The notes beneath the pieces were generated by a model. The model was not told where the DNA came from, searched no databases, and saw nothing but the letters and a program-made list of their open reading frames with translations. DNA of 64,000 nucleotides. It comes from Pseudomonadota bacterium (lineage in GTDB: Bacteria > Pseudomonadota > Gammaproteobacteria > Steroidobacterales > GCA-2729495). Positions 1 to 8,841 of this stretch are shown here, in pieces; positions within the stretch are counted from its first letter, which is position 1, and every line of letters begins with the position of its first letter. Location: positions 47,921 through 111,920 of the forward strand of contig CAUJHF010000025.1 of NCBI GenBank assembly GCA_963204745.1, in the 5' to 3' direction. Position numbers and translations under genes: made by a program.

Positions 1-1833
1 GTTGTCGGCAAAGCGGATATCGTCCGGTTTGGCGATGGCGCCGAGTTCCTGGCCGACGAAATCGCGCAGTTCTGCTGCCAGCTGCTCAGCCTCTGCGCCA
101 GTCGGTCGCGTGCCGCGACATACGACGTAGGCGAAGATCGATTCGCCCTTGATATCGTGCAGGCGGCTGACCACGGCAGCTTCAGCCACCCGCGGATGCG
201 CGACAAAAGCGGATTCGACTTCCATGGTGCCCAGCCGGTGTCCGGACACCTTGAACACGTCGTCAGCGCGGCCCATGCACCAGAAGTAGCCGTCCTGGTC
301 CTGGTGAGCGGTATCGCCGGCCACGTAGTAGCGGTTGCCAAACCGGCTCCAGTAGGTCGACAGATAGCGAGCGTTGTCGCGCCAGATCGTGCGCAGCATG
401 CCTGGCCATGGCTTGCGGATCACCAGCCAGCCGCCCTGATCCGGGTTGGTCACCAGATGGCCATCGTTATCGACGATGGCCATGTCGATGCCCGGTAGTG
501 GCGTCGTACAGGAACCGGGTTTGGTGGCCGTGACACCGGGTATCGGGCTGGCCATGATTGCGCCGGTCTCGGTCTGCCACCAGGTATCAACGATCGGGCA
601 GCGTTTCCCGCCAATCACGGTGTGATACCAGATCCATGCCTCCGGATTGATCGGTTCACCGACACTGCCGAGCAGGCGCAGCCTCGAGAGGTCGTATTTC
701 GCCGGGATCTCGTTGCCGAGTTTCATCAGGGCACGCAGCGCAGTCGGTGCGGTATAGAAAATGGTGACGCCGAGCTTTGCGCAGATCTGCCAGAAACGCC
801 CGCCATCAGGATACATGGGCGCACCTTCGTACATCACGATGGTGGCCCCGACCGCCAGCGGGCCGTAACAGACGTAGGTGTGTCCGGTCACCCAGCCGAC
901 GTCTGCGGTACACCAGAAGATGTCTTCATCGTGCAGGTCGAAGACCCACTGCGAGGTGAGTTTGGCGCTGAGCAGATAGCCGGCTGTGGAATGCTGAATG
1001 CCCTTCGGCTTGCCTGTAGAGCCGGAGGTATAGAGCAGGAACAGCGGATGCTCGGCCCCCACCCAGGCCGGTTCGCAGCGATCACGCTGGTCTTTCACCA
1101 CGTCAGACCACCAGAGGTCGCGGCCTTCCTGCATGGTGACCGGTTCGCCGGTGCGCCTGAATACGATGACCTTCTCGACGGTCTTGCAGCCGTCCGCGAG
1201 TGCCTTGTCGACGGCCGACTTGAGTTCCACGCTCTTGCCGCCGCGCCAGCCGCCGTCAGCGGTGATCACCATGCGGGCACCGGCATCCTTGATCCGGTCG
1301 CGCAGCGAGTTGGCGGAGAAGCCGCCAAACACCACGGAGTGCGTGGCGCCGATGCGTGCGCAGGCCTGCATGGCGATGACCGCCTGGGGCACCATCGGCA
1401 TATAGATGACGATACGGTCGCCGGGCTCGATACCCTGCGCTTTCAATGCATTGGCGAAGCGGCAGACCTCCGCCGTCAGCTGCCGGTAGCTCAGCGTGTG
1501 GCTGTCGCCGGGCTCACCTTCGAAGATGATTGCCGGTTTGTCACCGTTTGCAGCCAGATGCACATCCAGACAGTTGTAGGAGGCATTGAGCATCCCGTCG
1601 GCGAACCAGCGATAGTTGGGCGCCTGGGTATCGTCGAGCGTCTGTTTGAATTTGGTGTGCCAGCTGAGCTCCTGGCGTGCGAGGCGTGCCCAAAAGGCCA
1701 CGTTGTCGCGGTCTGCTTCGGTATTGAGCGCGGCGAATTCGGCCGGCGTGATGCAGGCCCTGGCGGCGAATTCGGGTGGTGGTGTGAAGCTGCGGTTCTC
1801 GTGGAGTATCGATTCGAGATTGTTGTCGGTCAT
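1..1833 (-). CDS. acs: Acetyl-CoA synthetase (3' end cut off by window edge)
   Basis: AMP-forming acetate:CoA ligase, which activates acetate to acetyl-CoA through acetyl-AMP. The reverse-strand frame is open from the ATG at 1833 to the window edge, about 611 codons of a family of roughly 650. The N-terminal part has the ACS linker region ([19 protein letters not shown]). The adenylation core shows [15 protein letters not shown] and DTWWQTETG motifs, and the hinge is followed by [13 protein letters not shown] near the window edge. The C-terminal lysine-acetylation segment lies outside the window. It is the first of two minus-strand genes, and the HNH gene ends 21 bases upstream of its start. 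In this organism it probably feeds acetyl-CoA to central metabolism and PHA synthesis (inference). Confidence 0.95.
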   Translation of the reverse strand, partial: MTDNNLESILHENRSFTPPPEFAARACITPAEFAALNTEADRDNVAFWARLARQELSWHTKFKQTLDDTQAPNYRWFADGMLNASYNCLDVHLAANGDKPAIIFEGEPGDSHTLSYRQLTAEVCRFANALKAQGIEPGDRIVIYMPMVPQAVIAMQACARIGATHSVVFGGFSANSLRDRIKDAGARMVITADGGWRGGKSVELKSAVDKALADGCKTVEKVIVFRRTGEPVTMQEGRDLWWSDVVKDQRDRCEPAWVGAEHPLFLLYTSGSTGKPKGIQHSTAGYLLSAKLTSQWVFDLHDEDIFWCTADVGWVTGHTYVCYGPLAVGATIVMYEGAPMYPDGGRFWQICAKLGVTIFYTAPTALRALMKLGNEIPAKYDLSRLRLLGSVGEPINPEAWIWYHTVIGGKRCPIVDTWWQTETGAIMASPIPGVTATKPGSCTTPLPGIDMAIVDNDGHLVTNPDQGGWLVIRKPWPGMLRTIWRDNARYLSTYWSRFGNRYYVAGDTAHQDQDGYFWCMGRADDVFKVSGHRLGTMEVESAFVAHPRVAEAAVVSRLHDIKGESIFAYVVCRGTRPTGAEAEQLAAELRDFVGQELGAIAKPDDIRFADN

Positions 1834-1854
1834 GCCTGGCTCCGAAGTCGAACT

Positions 1855-2493
1855 TCAGGCCAGTGTGCCAGCTTTCAGGCTCGATGCCAGCCGGTGATGC
1901 AAGGGGCTCGTGCGCGGGATATGCGCGAGCAGGAACTCCATCTGGTCGGCGAGTACGCGACGGCCCTTGAGATAGATGTATTCGGCGTAGGTGGGCGTGA
2001 AGGGCACTGCGATGAGCTGCATGCCCGCCTCTTCAGGTGTCAGGCCGCCCTTGTGGTTGTTGCAGCGTCGGCACGCTGTTACGACATTGGTCCAGGTATC
2101 GGTGCCTTTTTTCGACAGTGGCTGCACGTGGTCGCGCGTGAGATCACGCGTCGTATGCAGCTGTCCGCAGTAGAGGCACAGATTGGAGTCACGTCTGAAC
2201 AGCGTCTTGTTGTTGAGTGGCGGGATGTAGCAGTCCATCAGATCAGCCACAGCCGGAGAACGGCCCACCGTGGCAATGATGGAGCTCACCTCAATACAGC
2301 TCTGCCGGCGCGTCGTCGCGTTGAAGCCGCCGTGAATGCGAAACAGGGGCGAGCCGAAGCTGTAGGCGACCTGTTCCAGGTAATAGAGGCGCACAGCATC
2401 CCGGTAGTCGATCCACTCAAGCGGCATGCCGGCCACGTCGGTGCGCAAGACCTGCTGCGAATAATCACTGACTTCTTTGTGGAGGTACAACAT
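1855..2493 (-). CDS. HNH endonuclease family protein
   Basis: About 212 residues with a complete HNH (McrA-like) nuclease fold in the C-terminal half. A first zinc knuckle (CLYCG) is followed by the catalytic DH (TRDHVQPLS), the central Asn of the TWTNVVTAC segment, and a second knuckle, CRRCNNHKGG. The N-terminal about 80 residues (LYLHKEV, DYRDAVRLYYLEQVAYS) match the standalone HNH proteins common in proteobacterial chromosomes, whose role is unknown. I chose the ATG at 2493; a TTG at 2520 would add nine residues. There is no methylase or restriction partner nearby, so a classical restriction system is unlikely. The gene is divergent from priA. Confidence 0.85.
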   Translation of the reverse strand: MLYLHKEVSDYSQQVLRTDVAGMPLEWIDYRDAVRLYYLEQVAYSFGSPLFRIHGGFNATTRRQSCIEVSSIIATVGRSPAVADLMDCYIPPLNNKTLFRRDSNLCLYCGQLHTTRDLTRDHVQPLSKKGTDTWTNVVTACRRCNNHKGGLTPEEAGMQLIAVPFTPTYAEYIYLKGRRVLADQMEFLLAHIPRTSPLHHRLASSLKAGTLA

Positions 2494-2754
2494 AAAGAGC
2501 CGACCCTGCCTTTGAGTCAATCATGAGGGTTCTGCAGACAAAAAAACAATTCCCCGTTTGCAGGCCACCGCGTTCTGCGTGTGCGCGACCGGATTTCCAG
2601 CATCGCGTTATGCGCAATGTGCAATGCTTTGTCCTGTTCGCCGATCCGTATCCCTGCGAGTCCCGGAAGCAGCCTCGGGGAGGGGCAAAAATGTGGGGCA
2701 ATAACCGGGATTTCTCACTGTTTTTGCTGAAAAACCGCGTTGCGGCAGCAGCAG

Positions 2755-2763
2755 TTATGCACA
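2755..2763 (+). promoter_or_regulatory. DnaA-box match
   Basis: TTATGCACA fits the Escherichia coli DnaA-box consensus TTATNCACA. It lies about 50 bases left of the AT-rich island and 170 bases left of the inverted DnaA-box pair. A single 9-mer match can occur by chance; its value is in the clustering. Confidence 0.45.
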
Positions 2764-2803
2764 ATTCTCACCGGGGCTGGCGGCTTAGGCGTCTTTTGCA
2801 CTA

Positions 2804-2890
2804 CAGATATAACGATGTGATTGTAAAATGTTGTTTTATAAAGATTATAATAGAAGGGCAAAATCTGCTCAGCTTGTCATAATTGCTGCA
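2804..2890. other. AT-rich island in the HNH-priA intergenic region
   Basis: The gap between the divergent HNH and priA genes is about 450 bases with no convincing gene. Within it, 2817-2853 is almost entirely A/T in a genome that is otherwise about two-thirds G/C. It holds a perfect TATAAT at 2846-2851, with only a weak TTGTAA 19 bases upstream as a -35. It could be a duplex-unwinding element, a promoter region for priA, or both. Confidence 0.5.
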
Positions 2891-2933
2891 ATGACGTGGT
2901 CAGCGGCCCTTTGGCCCCAAGAAATCAACAGAC

Positions 2934-2956
2934 TTATCCACAGGATCTGTGGATAA
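2934..2956. promoter_or_regulatory. Inverted pair of perfect DnaA boxes
   Basis: TTATCCACA at 2934-2942 and its exact reverse complement TGTGGATAA at 2948-2956 are separated by five bases. TTATCCACA is the highest-affinity DnaA 9-mer in E. coli. Two perfect copies head to head are very unlikely by chance. They overlap the earliest possible start of priA (GTG at 2949), so bound DnaA would sit on the priA translation start region, or this is part of a replication-initiation or DnaA-titration site. Confidence 0.7.
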
Positions 2957-5195
2957 ATGCGGCACAGCAAAAGTAGCGGTGGATGTCAGTCGCGTGCTTG
3001 AAGTCCAGCAGATTCTTGAGGTTGCAGTTGCGGCCCCGGTGATGGGCGTTTTCGACTACCTCGCGCCGGCCAGCGTTGACGCCCCACTGCTCGTCGGTCA
3101 GCGTCTGCGCGTGCCCTTCGGGCGCGGCACGCGCATGGGCTGGCTCGTCGGCAGCAAAGCAGTCAGCGAGCTGCCGGCGCATCGTCTGCGTCGCGTGCTG
3201 TCGGTGCTCGATACGGAGCCGCTGCTGCCACCAGACCTGTTGGGCATGCTGGTATGGGCCGCGCGCTATTACCAGCATCCGCTCGGCGAGGTACTTGCCG
3301 CTGCGCTTCCCAAGGCGCTCAGGGAAGGTCGGGATACGGCCAGTGGCGAGATGCTTTGGGCGCTCAATGCTGAAGGCATGAGCGCAGACCCGGAGATCCT
3401 TCGTCGCGCTCCGGCGCAACTGCGCATTTACCAGGCGCTGCGCGACCGCCCGCTGCCCGCCGCCGCTGCGGACCTGGAAGCGGTCACCAGTACCTGGCGC
3501 CGCGCGCTGGCAGCGCTCGGCGCGCGCGGCTGGGTAACGGTCAGCCATGCGACGGTGGCCTTGCCGGTCGCAGATATCGCGCCTGATGTACCGCCGGAGC
3601 TGACAGCTGACCAGGCCCGGGCTGTAGAACAAATCAATGCGGCGCAGGGCTATCAGTGCTTTCTGCTCGACGGGGTGACCGGCAGCGGCAAGACCGAGGT
3701 TTATCTGCGCAGCATCGAACAGGTGCTGGCAACGGGCAAACAAAGCCTGGTGCTGGTTCCGGAGATAGGGCTTACGCCGCAGCTCCTCGAGCGCTTCCAG
3801 CGCCGCTTTCAGCTGCCTGTCGCCCTGCTGCATTCCGGGCTCAGTGACGGTGAGCGTTTGCGCGCGTTTACGGCGTCCAGCGATGGTACGGCAAGAATCG
3901 TGATCGGTACCCGTTCGGCGATCTTCGCGCCGCTGCAGCGTCCGGGCCTTATCGTCGCCGATGAAGAGCACGATCCCTCCTACAAGCAGCAGGAGGGTTG
4001 GCGCTACTCGGCGCGTGATCTTGCGGTGTGGCGCGCGCGTGAACTCGGTGTGCCGCTGGTGCTGGGTTCGGCGACGCCGTCGCTGGAGTCGATCGAGAAT
4101 GCGCGCAGCGGGCGCTATACCCGTCTGGTGCTGCCGTTGCGGACAGGTGCTGCCGGCCAGCCACGTGTGTCGCTCATCGATTTGCGACAGCACATTCCCA
4201 GCGAGGGACTCACGCAGCCTTTGCTGGCCGCTATCCGCCGCCATCTCGGTGCGGGCGGCCAGGTACTGATCTATCTCAACCGGCGCGGCTATGCACCAGT
4301 GCTGATGTGCCCCGGTTGCGGGGAGGTGGTGGAGTGCAAGCGCTGCGATGCCCGGATGGTGCTGCACCAGCAGCGCGGGTTGCTCGTCTGCCATCACTGC
4401 GGCAGCGAACGACCGGTGCCCGCGCAGTGCCCGGAGTGCACAGCCGAACTCAAGGCGGTTGGACAGGGCACCGAACGGCTGGAACGGGCGCTGGCTGCCG
4501 CATTCCCGGACCAGCAGATCGAACGCATCGACCGCGACACGACCCGGCGGCGCGGCGAGATCGAACGCCGGCTCAGGCGGGTCCGCGATGAGGAAGCGCG
4601 GATTCTGATGGGGACGCAGATGCTCACCAAGGGCCACGACTTTCCGCGCGTCACCCTGGTGGGCATCGTCGATGCTGATCAGGGGCTGTTTGGCAGCGAT
4701 TTCCGCAGCGCCGAGCGTCTGGCGCAATCATTTGTCCAGGTCGCCGGCCGCGCTGGCCGTGCCGAACATCCCGGCGAGGTCTGTCTGCAGACCATGTTTC
4801 CCGAGCATCCGCTGCTGCGCGTGCTGATCAACGAGGGCTATGCACAGTTTGCGACGCTGGCGCTGGAGGAGCGGCGGCAGGCCGGCTGGCCGCCCTTCGC
4901 ATGTCTGGCGCTGCTGCGGGCCGAGGCGAGCCAGCGCCCGCAGGTATTCAGTTTTCTGCAGGCAGCTGCAGCGCTCGCCCGCGAATATGCGCCCGCCGGT
5001 CTGAACGTGCTCGGTCCGGCATCGGCGCCGATGGAAAGACGCGCCGGGCGCTATCGTGGCCAGCTGCTCCTCCAGGCTGGCTCGCGGCGCGAGCTGCAGC
5101 GGTTCTTGCCCGCATGGCGCGAGGCCGTTGCCGGGATCGAGGTACAGCGTCGGGTGCGCTGGAGTCTGGATGTGGATCCGGTGGATCTGTTCTGA
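2949..5195 (+). CDS. priA: Primosomal replication restart helicase PriA
   Basis: 3'-5' superfamily-2 helicase that reloads the replisome at abandoned forks. An N-terminal 3'BD domain (ILEVAVAAPVMGVFDYLAP) precedes Walker A (GVTGSGKTEVYL) and Walker B (VADEEHDPSYK). The zinc-binding region has eight cysteines in CxxC pairs (CPGCGEVVECKRC, CHHCGSE, CPEC). The C-terminal helicase lobe contains GTQMLTKGHDFP and QVAGRAGRAEHPG. The start is uncertain: the first in-frame GTG is 2949, but family alignment begins near residue 16-22, so GTG 2979 or 2994 is also possible and none has a good Shine-Dalgarno. The inverted DnaA boxes overlap this start. argS follows 72 bases downstream. Confidence 0.95.
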   Translation: MDKCGTAKVAVDVSRVLEVQQILEVAVAAPVMGVFDYLAPASVDAPLLVGQRLRVPFGRGTRMGWLVGSKAVSELPAHRLRRVLSVLDTEPLLPPDLLGMLVWAARYYQHPLGEVLAAALPKALREGRDTASGEMLWALNAEGMSADPEILRRAPAQLRIYQALRDRPLPAAAADLEAVTSTWRRALAALGARGWVTVSHATVALPVADIAPDVPPELTADQARAVEQINAAQGYQCFLLDGVTGSGKTEVYLRSIEQVLATGKQSLVLVPEIGLTPQLLERFQRRFQLPVALLHSGLSDGERLRAFTASSDGTARIVIGTRSAIFAPLQRPGLIVADEEHDPSYKQQEGWRYSARDLAVWRARELGVPLVLGSATPSLESIENARSGRYTRLVLPLRTGAAGQPRVSLIDLRQHIPSEGLTQPLLAAIRRHLGAGGQVLIYLNRRGYAPVLMCPGCGEVVECKRCDARMVLHQQRGLLVCHHCGSERPVPAQCPECTAELKAVGQGTERLERALAAAFPDQQIERIDRDTTRRRGEIERRLRRVRDEEARILMGTQMLTKGHDFPRVTLVGIVDADQGLFGSDFRSAERLAQSFVQVAGRAGRAEHPGEVCLQTMFPEHPLLRVLINEGYAQFATLALEERRQAGWPPFACLALLRAEASQRPQVFSFLQAAAALAREYAPAGLNVLGPASAPMERRAGRYRGQLLLQAGSRRELQRFLPAWREAVAGIEVQRRVRWSLDVDPVDLF

Positions 5196-5267
5196 GATGC
5201 TTCCGTGAAACAACAGAGTGCCGCAACCGGCTAGAATCCCCGTTATTCCCCGCCGACATTTTTCACT

Positions 5268-7025
5268 ATGCAGATTACAGCCCACATCGCGCAGGTCCTG
5301 TGCAACGCGCTGGCCTGGCCGGTCGAGCGCAGCGCGCAAATTGAAGCGGCGCTGACCACGCCGCCGAATCTCGCCCTGGGCGACTGCGCATTTCCATGCT
5401 TCCAGCTTGCCAAAGAGCTGCGTCTGGCGCCAAACAGGATTGCGCAGGACCTGGCAACAAAAATCCAGCCGGACCGGCTGATTGCCAGCGCCACAGCTGA
5501 AGGGCCCTACCTCAATCTGTTCCTGAACCGGCGCAATGCGCTCGGTCAGGTGCTCGGCGAGATCCGCGAGAGTCCTGCCACCTACGGTCACACCGATATG
5601 GGCCGCGGTCAGATGCTGGTGCTGGATTTTTCCGCGCCCAATATCGCCAAGCCCTTTCACTTCGGTCACCTGCGCTCCACCAATCTCGGTGCGGATCTGG
5701 CGCGGATCCTCGCTTTCCAGGGCTGGGAGGTGCTGCGCAAGAACTATCTGGGCGACTGGGGTACACAGTTCGGTTTCGTGATCTATGCCTGGCAGAAGTG
5801 GGGCGACGAAGCCGCCCTCGAGGCACGGGCGATCGACTACCTGGTTGAACTCTACGTCCGCGCAAACCGCGAGAGCGAGCAGGATCCTTCCGTCCGTGAG
5901 CAGGCACGCAGCCTGTTTTTGCGCCTGGAGCAGGGTGATGCGGAGATCCGCGCACTCTGGACCCGGTTCCGGGAGCTGTCGCTCGAGGGCTTTACCCGGA
6001 CCTATACGCGGCTCGGCATCAGCTTTGATTCCTACGATGGCGAGTCGGCGATCAATCACAAGGTGCAGCCGGTCATCCAGCGCTTTCTGCAAGCCGGCGT
6101 GGCGAAGGAGTCGCTGGGCGCGATCGTGGTCGAGGTATCGGACGTGCTCGGGCGGGACATCGCCCCGTGCATGCTGCAGAAATCTGATGGCGCTTCGACC
6201 TATGCCGCACGCGATTGTGCCGAGGCCATCGACCGCTGGGAGCGCTACCAGTTTGGCGCCAACCTCTACGTGGTGTCCCGCCAGGAAGACCACTTCGCCC
6301 AGGTCTTCGCCGCGCTCGGCAAGCTGGCCGTCGCCGAAAAGTGGCCGGTGAACTGGCCGTCCCGCTGTGAAAACATCAGCTTCGGCTATGTGCGCGGCAT
6401 GTCCACGCGCAAGGGTGAGGCCGTGTGGCTGGAAGCGGTGCTCGACGAAGCGCGTGACCGGGCTGGCCGCTTTCGTGCGCAGCGGGCCGAGGCCAGTGCG
6501 CGTGGCGCGATCGCACTGGCGGCCGGCGAGGCAGATGCAGTCAGCGAAGCGGTGGGGCAGGCGGCGCTCCTGTACTTCGATGTCTCGTCGCGGCGCATGA
6601 CCGACCTCAGTTTCGACTGGGACGCGGTGCTGCAGTTCGAGGGCAATACCGGCCCCTACCTGCAGTATGCGCACGCGCGCATGAGCGGTATCTTCCGCAA
6701 AGCCGGTGAGCTGGGTCTCACCGCAATCGACGAGCCCGGTGATCTCGCCATGCTGGGCACTGATGAAGAGTGGCTGCTGGTGCAGAAGTTGCGCGGATAT
6801 GCCGGAGCCTTGCGCCGTGCGGCGGAATTGCGCGAGCCCTTCGAGGTCGCCCACTATCTTTACGAACTCGCCAGTGTGTTCAATACCTTCTATAACCGGC
6901 ATGTGGTGCTCGATGTGACCGAGCCGGTCCGCAGCCGGGCGCGGCTCACGCTGGTGAAAGCGACCCGGAGCGTGCTGCGCAGCGGTCTGCAGCTGCTGGG
7001 CATCCGCGCCCTGGACCACATGTAG
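5268..7025 (+). CDS. argS: Arginyl-tRNA synthetase
   Basis: Class I aminoacyl-tRNA synthetase of 585 residues that charges tRNA-Arg. The N-terminal Add-1 domain (about residues 1-90) precedes the HIGH-like signature FSAPNIAKPFHFGHLRST (HFGH at 131-134). The KMSKS region is represented by GMSTRKGE, in keeping with ArgRS proteins that lack a canonical KMSKS. A DALR anticodon-binding domain ends the protein, with LQYAHARMSGIFRKA at its start. The start ATG is clear. A TAGAAT hexamer at 5232-5237 is a plausible -10 element, but no convincing -35 is seen. The priA-argS-SPOR order matches Pseudomonas. Confidence 0.97.
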   Translation: MQITAHIAQVLCNALAWPVERSAQIEAALTTPPNLALGDCAFPCFQLAKELRLAPNRIAQDLATKIQPDRLIASATAEGPYLNLFLNRRNALGQVLGEIRESPATYGHTDMGRGQMLVLDFSAPNIAKPFHFGHLRSTNLGADLARILAFQGWEVLRKNYLGDWGTQFGFVIYAWQKWGDEAALEARAIDYLVELYVRANRESEQDPSVREQARSLFLRLEQGDAEIRALWTRFRELSLEGFTRTYTRLGISFDSYDGESAINHKVQPVIQRFLQAGVAKESLGAIVVEVSDVLGRDIAPCMLQKSDGASTYAARDCAEAIDRWERYQFGANLYVVSRQEDHFAQVFAALGKLAVAEKWPVNWPSRCENISFGYVRGMSTRKGEAVWLEAVLDEARDRAGRFRAQRAEASARGAIALAAGEADAVSEAVGQAALLYFDVSSRRMTDLSFDWDAVLQFEGNTGPYLQYAHARMSGIFRKAGELGLTAIDEPGDLAMLGTDEEWLLVQKLRGYAGALRRAAELREPFEVAHYLYELASVFNTFYNRHVVLDVTEPVRSRARLTLVKATRSVLRSGLQLLGIRALDHM

Positions 7026-7033
7026 GGGACGGT

Positions 7034-7585
7034 ATGGCACGCAGACGCAAGACAAGGAAACGGCGTGCGGCGACAAGGCCGCTGAGCAGCTTGTGGCTGG
7101 CTGTGCTGCTGATCGTGGTACTCGGTAGCGGCGCCTGGTACTACTGGACGCAGCGTGAGGCTGGAGCCGGACCGCCTGCGAAGGAAGTGAAGAAGCCGGC
7201 GGCAAAAGCTGCTCCGGCTGCGCCGGCAACGCCTGCCGAAGACCCTGGCCGCTTCGAGTTTTACGATACCCTGCCCAATGCGGAGGTACCGATTGCAGAG
7301 GATGGAGCGTCGTCTGCTGCCGGCATCAGTTTGCCGCCGGTGGTGACACCGGGTACCTATGTCGTGCAGGCTGGCGCCTTCCCGGCCTTTGCCGAAGCCG
7401 ACAAGGTAAAGGCCCGGTTGGCACTGCTCGGCATCGTTGCCGAGATCCAGAGCGCCGAGGCCGATGGCCGGACCTTTCATCGCGTCCGTATCGGGCCGAT
7501 TGACGATCTCAATCAGCTCAACCGCCTGCGAGCCCGGTTGCGTCAGAACCGTATCGACTTCATGGTCATTCCCGTTGTCGAATGA
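7034..7585 (+). CDS. SPOR-domain membrane protein (FtsN-like)
   Basis: 183-residue bitopic protein. A very basic cytoplasmic tip (RRRKTRKRR) precedes one membrane helix at about residues 20-38 and an Ala/Pro/Lys-rich periplasmic linker. The C-terminal SPOR domain (about 105-183) begins TYVVQAGAFPAFAEADKVKARL. SPOR domains bind glycan strands stripped of stem peptides at the division septum, so a role in cell division is likely. The gene starts eight bases after argS, the usual linkage for this FtsN-like family. It is shorter than E. coli FtsN and lacks its recognisable essential helices, so I give no gene symbol. Confidence 0.85.
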   Translation: MARRRKTRKRRAATRPLSSLWLAVLLIVVLGSGAWYYWTQREAGAGPPAKEVKKPAAKAAPAAPATPAEDPGRFEFYDTLPNAEVPIAEDGASSAAGISLPPVVTPGTYVVQAGAFPAFAEADKVKARLALLGIVAEIQSAEADGRTFHRVRIGPIDDLNQLNRLRARLRQNRIDFMVIPVVE

Positions 7586-7609
7586 CGCCCGGCTCTTGCA
7601 GGTGAGCGC

Positions 7610-8686
7610 ATGACGCGTCCTTTTGACCGCCGGTTTCCGCAGCTCGCCGCACGGCTGCCGTGGCGGGCGCTTGCTGACCTGCCCACGGCGCTGGAACCTG
7701 CGCCCCGGTTCAGTGCGGCACTCGGCATACCGTCGCTGCTCATCAAACGCGATGACCTGAGTGCCCGGCCCTATGGCGGCAACAAGGTGCGCAAGCTCGA
7801 GTACCTGCTGGGCGATGCGCTGGCCCGCGGTTGCGACGCGGTGCTGACCTTCGGCGCTGCCGGTTCAAACCATGTACTGGCAACCTCGATCTATGCCCGT
7901 CAGCTCGGGCTCGACTGTCATGCCGTGATCTCGGACCAGGTGCAGACGCCCTGGGTTGCTGACACGCTGCGCTGGCACCTGCAGCTCGGCACGCAGCTGA
8001 TGCCGGCGGCAGGTTATGCGCAGATGCTGGAGATCGCTGCGGATATCCGCGCGCGGCATCCGGGCGGCGCAGACCAGGTCTATCAAATCCCCTGGGGTGG
8101 TTCTTCGCCACTGGGGACGATTGGTTTCGTGGCGGCCGGTTTCGAAATCGCGGCAGAGCTTGCGGCGCTCGGGATACGCGGGCCGGCGCGTATCTACCTG
8201 GCCTGCGGCACGATGGGCAGTGTTGCGGGGCTGGTGCTGGGACTGTACCTGGCCGGCAGCGATGCCACGGTCGTCGGCGTGCCGATCCTGCCGCAGGAGC
8301 GTGTTTCCGCGTCCGCCGTCGCCGCCCTGTGCAAGGCTGCCTGTGCAGAGATGCAGCAGCGCGACGCGAGCGTGCCGTCCTGTCCTGATCTGCAGTCGCG
8401 TCTTGAGTTCCGCAGCGGTTTCCTCGGCACCGGCTATGCGCAGGCGACGCCGGAAGGGCTGGAGGCGATGCACCTGGCCGACGATCTCGCGGACCTCAAG
8501 GTTGAAACGACTTATACCGCCAAGGCGCTGGCCTGCCTGATTGCCGATGCGCGCAGCGGACGACTCGCCGGATACGTGCCGGTGTTCTGGCAGACCTGGA
8601 ACTCGCGACCGAAGCCGCCGGAGCTCAAGCAGGCCGATGTGCGACATCTGCCTGCGAGTCTGCGCAAGTATCTTGCGGCCGACTGA
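7610..8686 (+). CDS. PLP-dependent ACC deaminase / D-cysteine desulfhydrase family protein
   Basis: 358 residues of fold-type II PLP enzyme. The cofactor lysine is in RPYGGNKVRKLEYLL (Lys59), the substrate-carboxylate loop is FGAAGSNHVLATS, and a glycine-rich phosphate-binding segment ACGTMGSVAGLVLG lies further on. This is the family of 1-aminocyclopropane-1-carboxylate deaminase and D-cysteine desulfhydrase, which cannot be told apart from motifs alone. Detoxification of D-cysteine or a related amino acid is a reasonable guess. It follows the SPOR gene by 24 bases on the same strand and ends just before the REP cluster. Confidence 0.85.
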   Translation: MTRPFDRRFPQLAARLPWRALADLPTALEPAPRFSAALGIPSLLIKRDDLSARPYGGNKVRKLEYLLGDALARGCDAVLTFGAAGSNHVLATSIYARQLGLDCHAVISDQVQTPWVADTLRWHLQLGTQLMPAAGYAQMLEIAADIRARHPGGADQVYQIPWGGSSPLGTIGFVAAGFEIAAELAALGIRGPARIYLACGTMGSVAGLVLGLYLAGSDATVVGVPILPQERVSASAVAALCKAACAEMQQRDASVPSCPDLQSRLEFRSGFLGTGYAQATPEGLEAMHLADDLADLKVETTYTAKALACLIADARSGRLAGYVPVFWQTWNSRPKPPELKQADVRHLPASLRKYLAAD

Positions 8687-8690
8687 GACC

Positions 8691-8841
8691 CCTGGCAGGA
8701 GCGCCTTCAGGCGCGATCCCACCGCCGTAGGAGCGCCTTCAGGCGCGATCCTACCGTCGTAGGAGCGCCTTCAGGCGCGATTATCGGCCCGAAGAATCGC
8801 GGCTGAAGGCGCTCCTACAGAAGGCGCTCCCTCCTGCCAGG
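8691..8841. repeat. REP-like palindrome cluster 1
   Basis: Four copies of a palindromic unit close to GTAGGAGCGCCTTCAGGCGCGA. Three are direct (about 8697-8717, 8727-8750, 8759-8780), one is inverted (8797-8818), and a partial copy follows. The whole array is bracketed by a 10-bp inverted repeat, CCTGGCAGGA (8691-8700) and TCCTGCCAGG (8832-8841), so it could fold into one long hairpin between the convergent deaminase and ntrX genes. This resembles the REP elements mobilised by RAYT transposases in Pseudomonas and Xanthomonadales. No RAYT gene is in the window. It may also act as a bidirectional terminator. Confidence 0.85.

Noticed and set aside
1855..2493. HNH protein as part of a restriction-modification or phage-defence system
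   Set aside because: No methylase, toxin, integrase or defence gene is nearby; stand-alone HNH genes are common.
622..2526. Long plus-strand open frame (634 codons)
   Set aside because: It is the antisense shadow of acs and the HNH gene; the minus strand carries complete family motifs.
2934..4727. Long minus-strand open frame of 597 codons opposite priA
   Set aside because: Shadow of priA; the composition is arginine/histidine-rich and has no family motif.
4728..7229. Minus-strand open frame of 833 codons over priA and argS
   Set aside because: A high-GC antisense artefact; priA and argS motifs on the other strand are unambiguous.
8697..8818. Regularly spaced repeats as a CRISPR array
   Set aside because: Spacers are only about 9-10 bases, one unit is inverted and each unit is palindromic; REP fits better. 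No cas gene is present.
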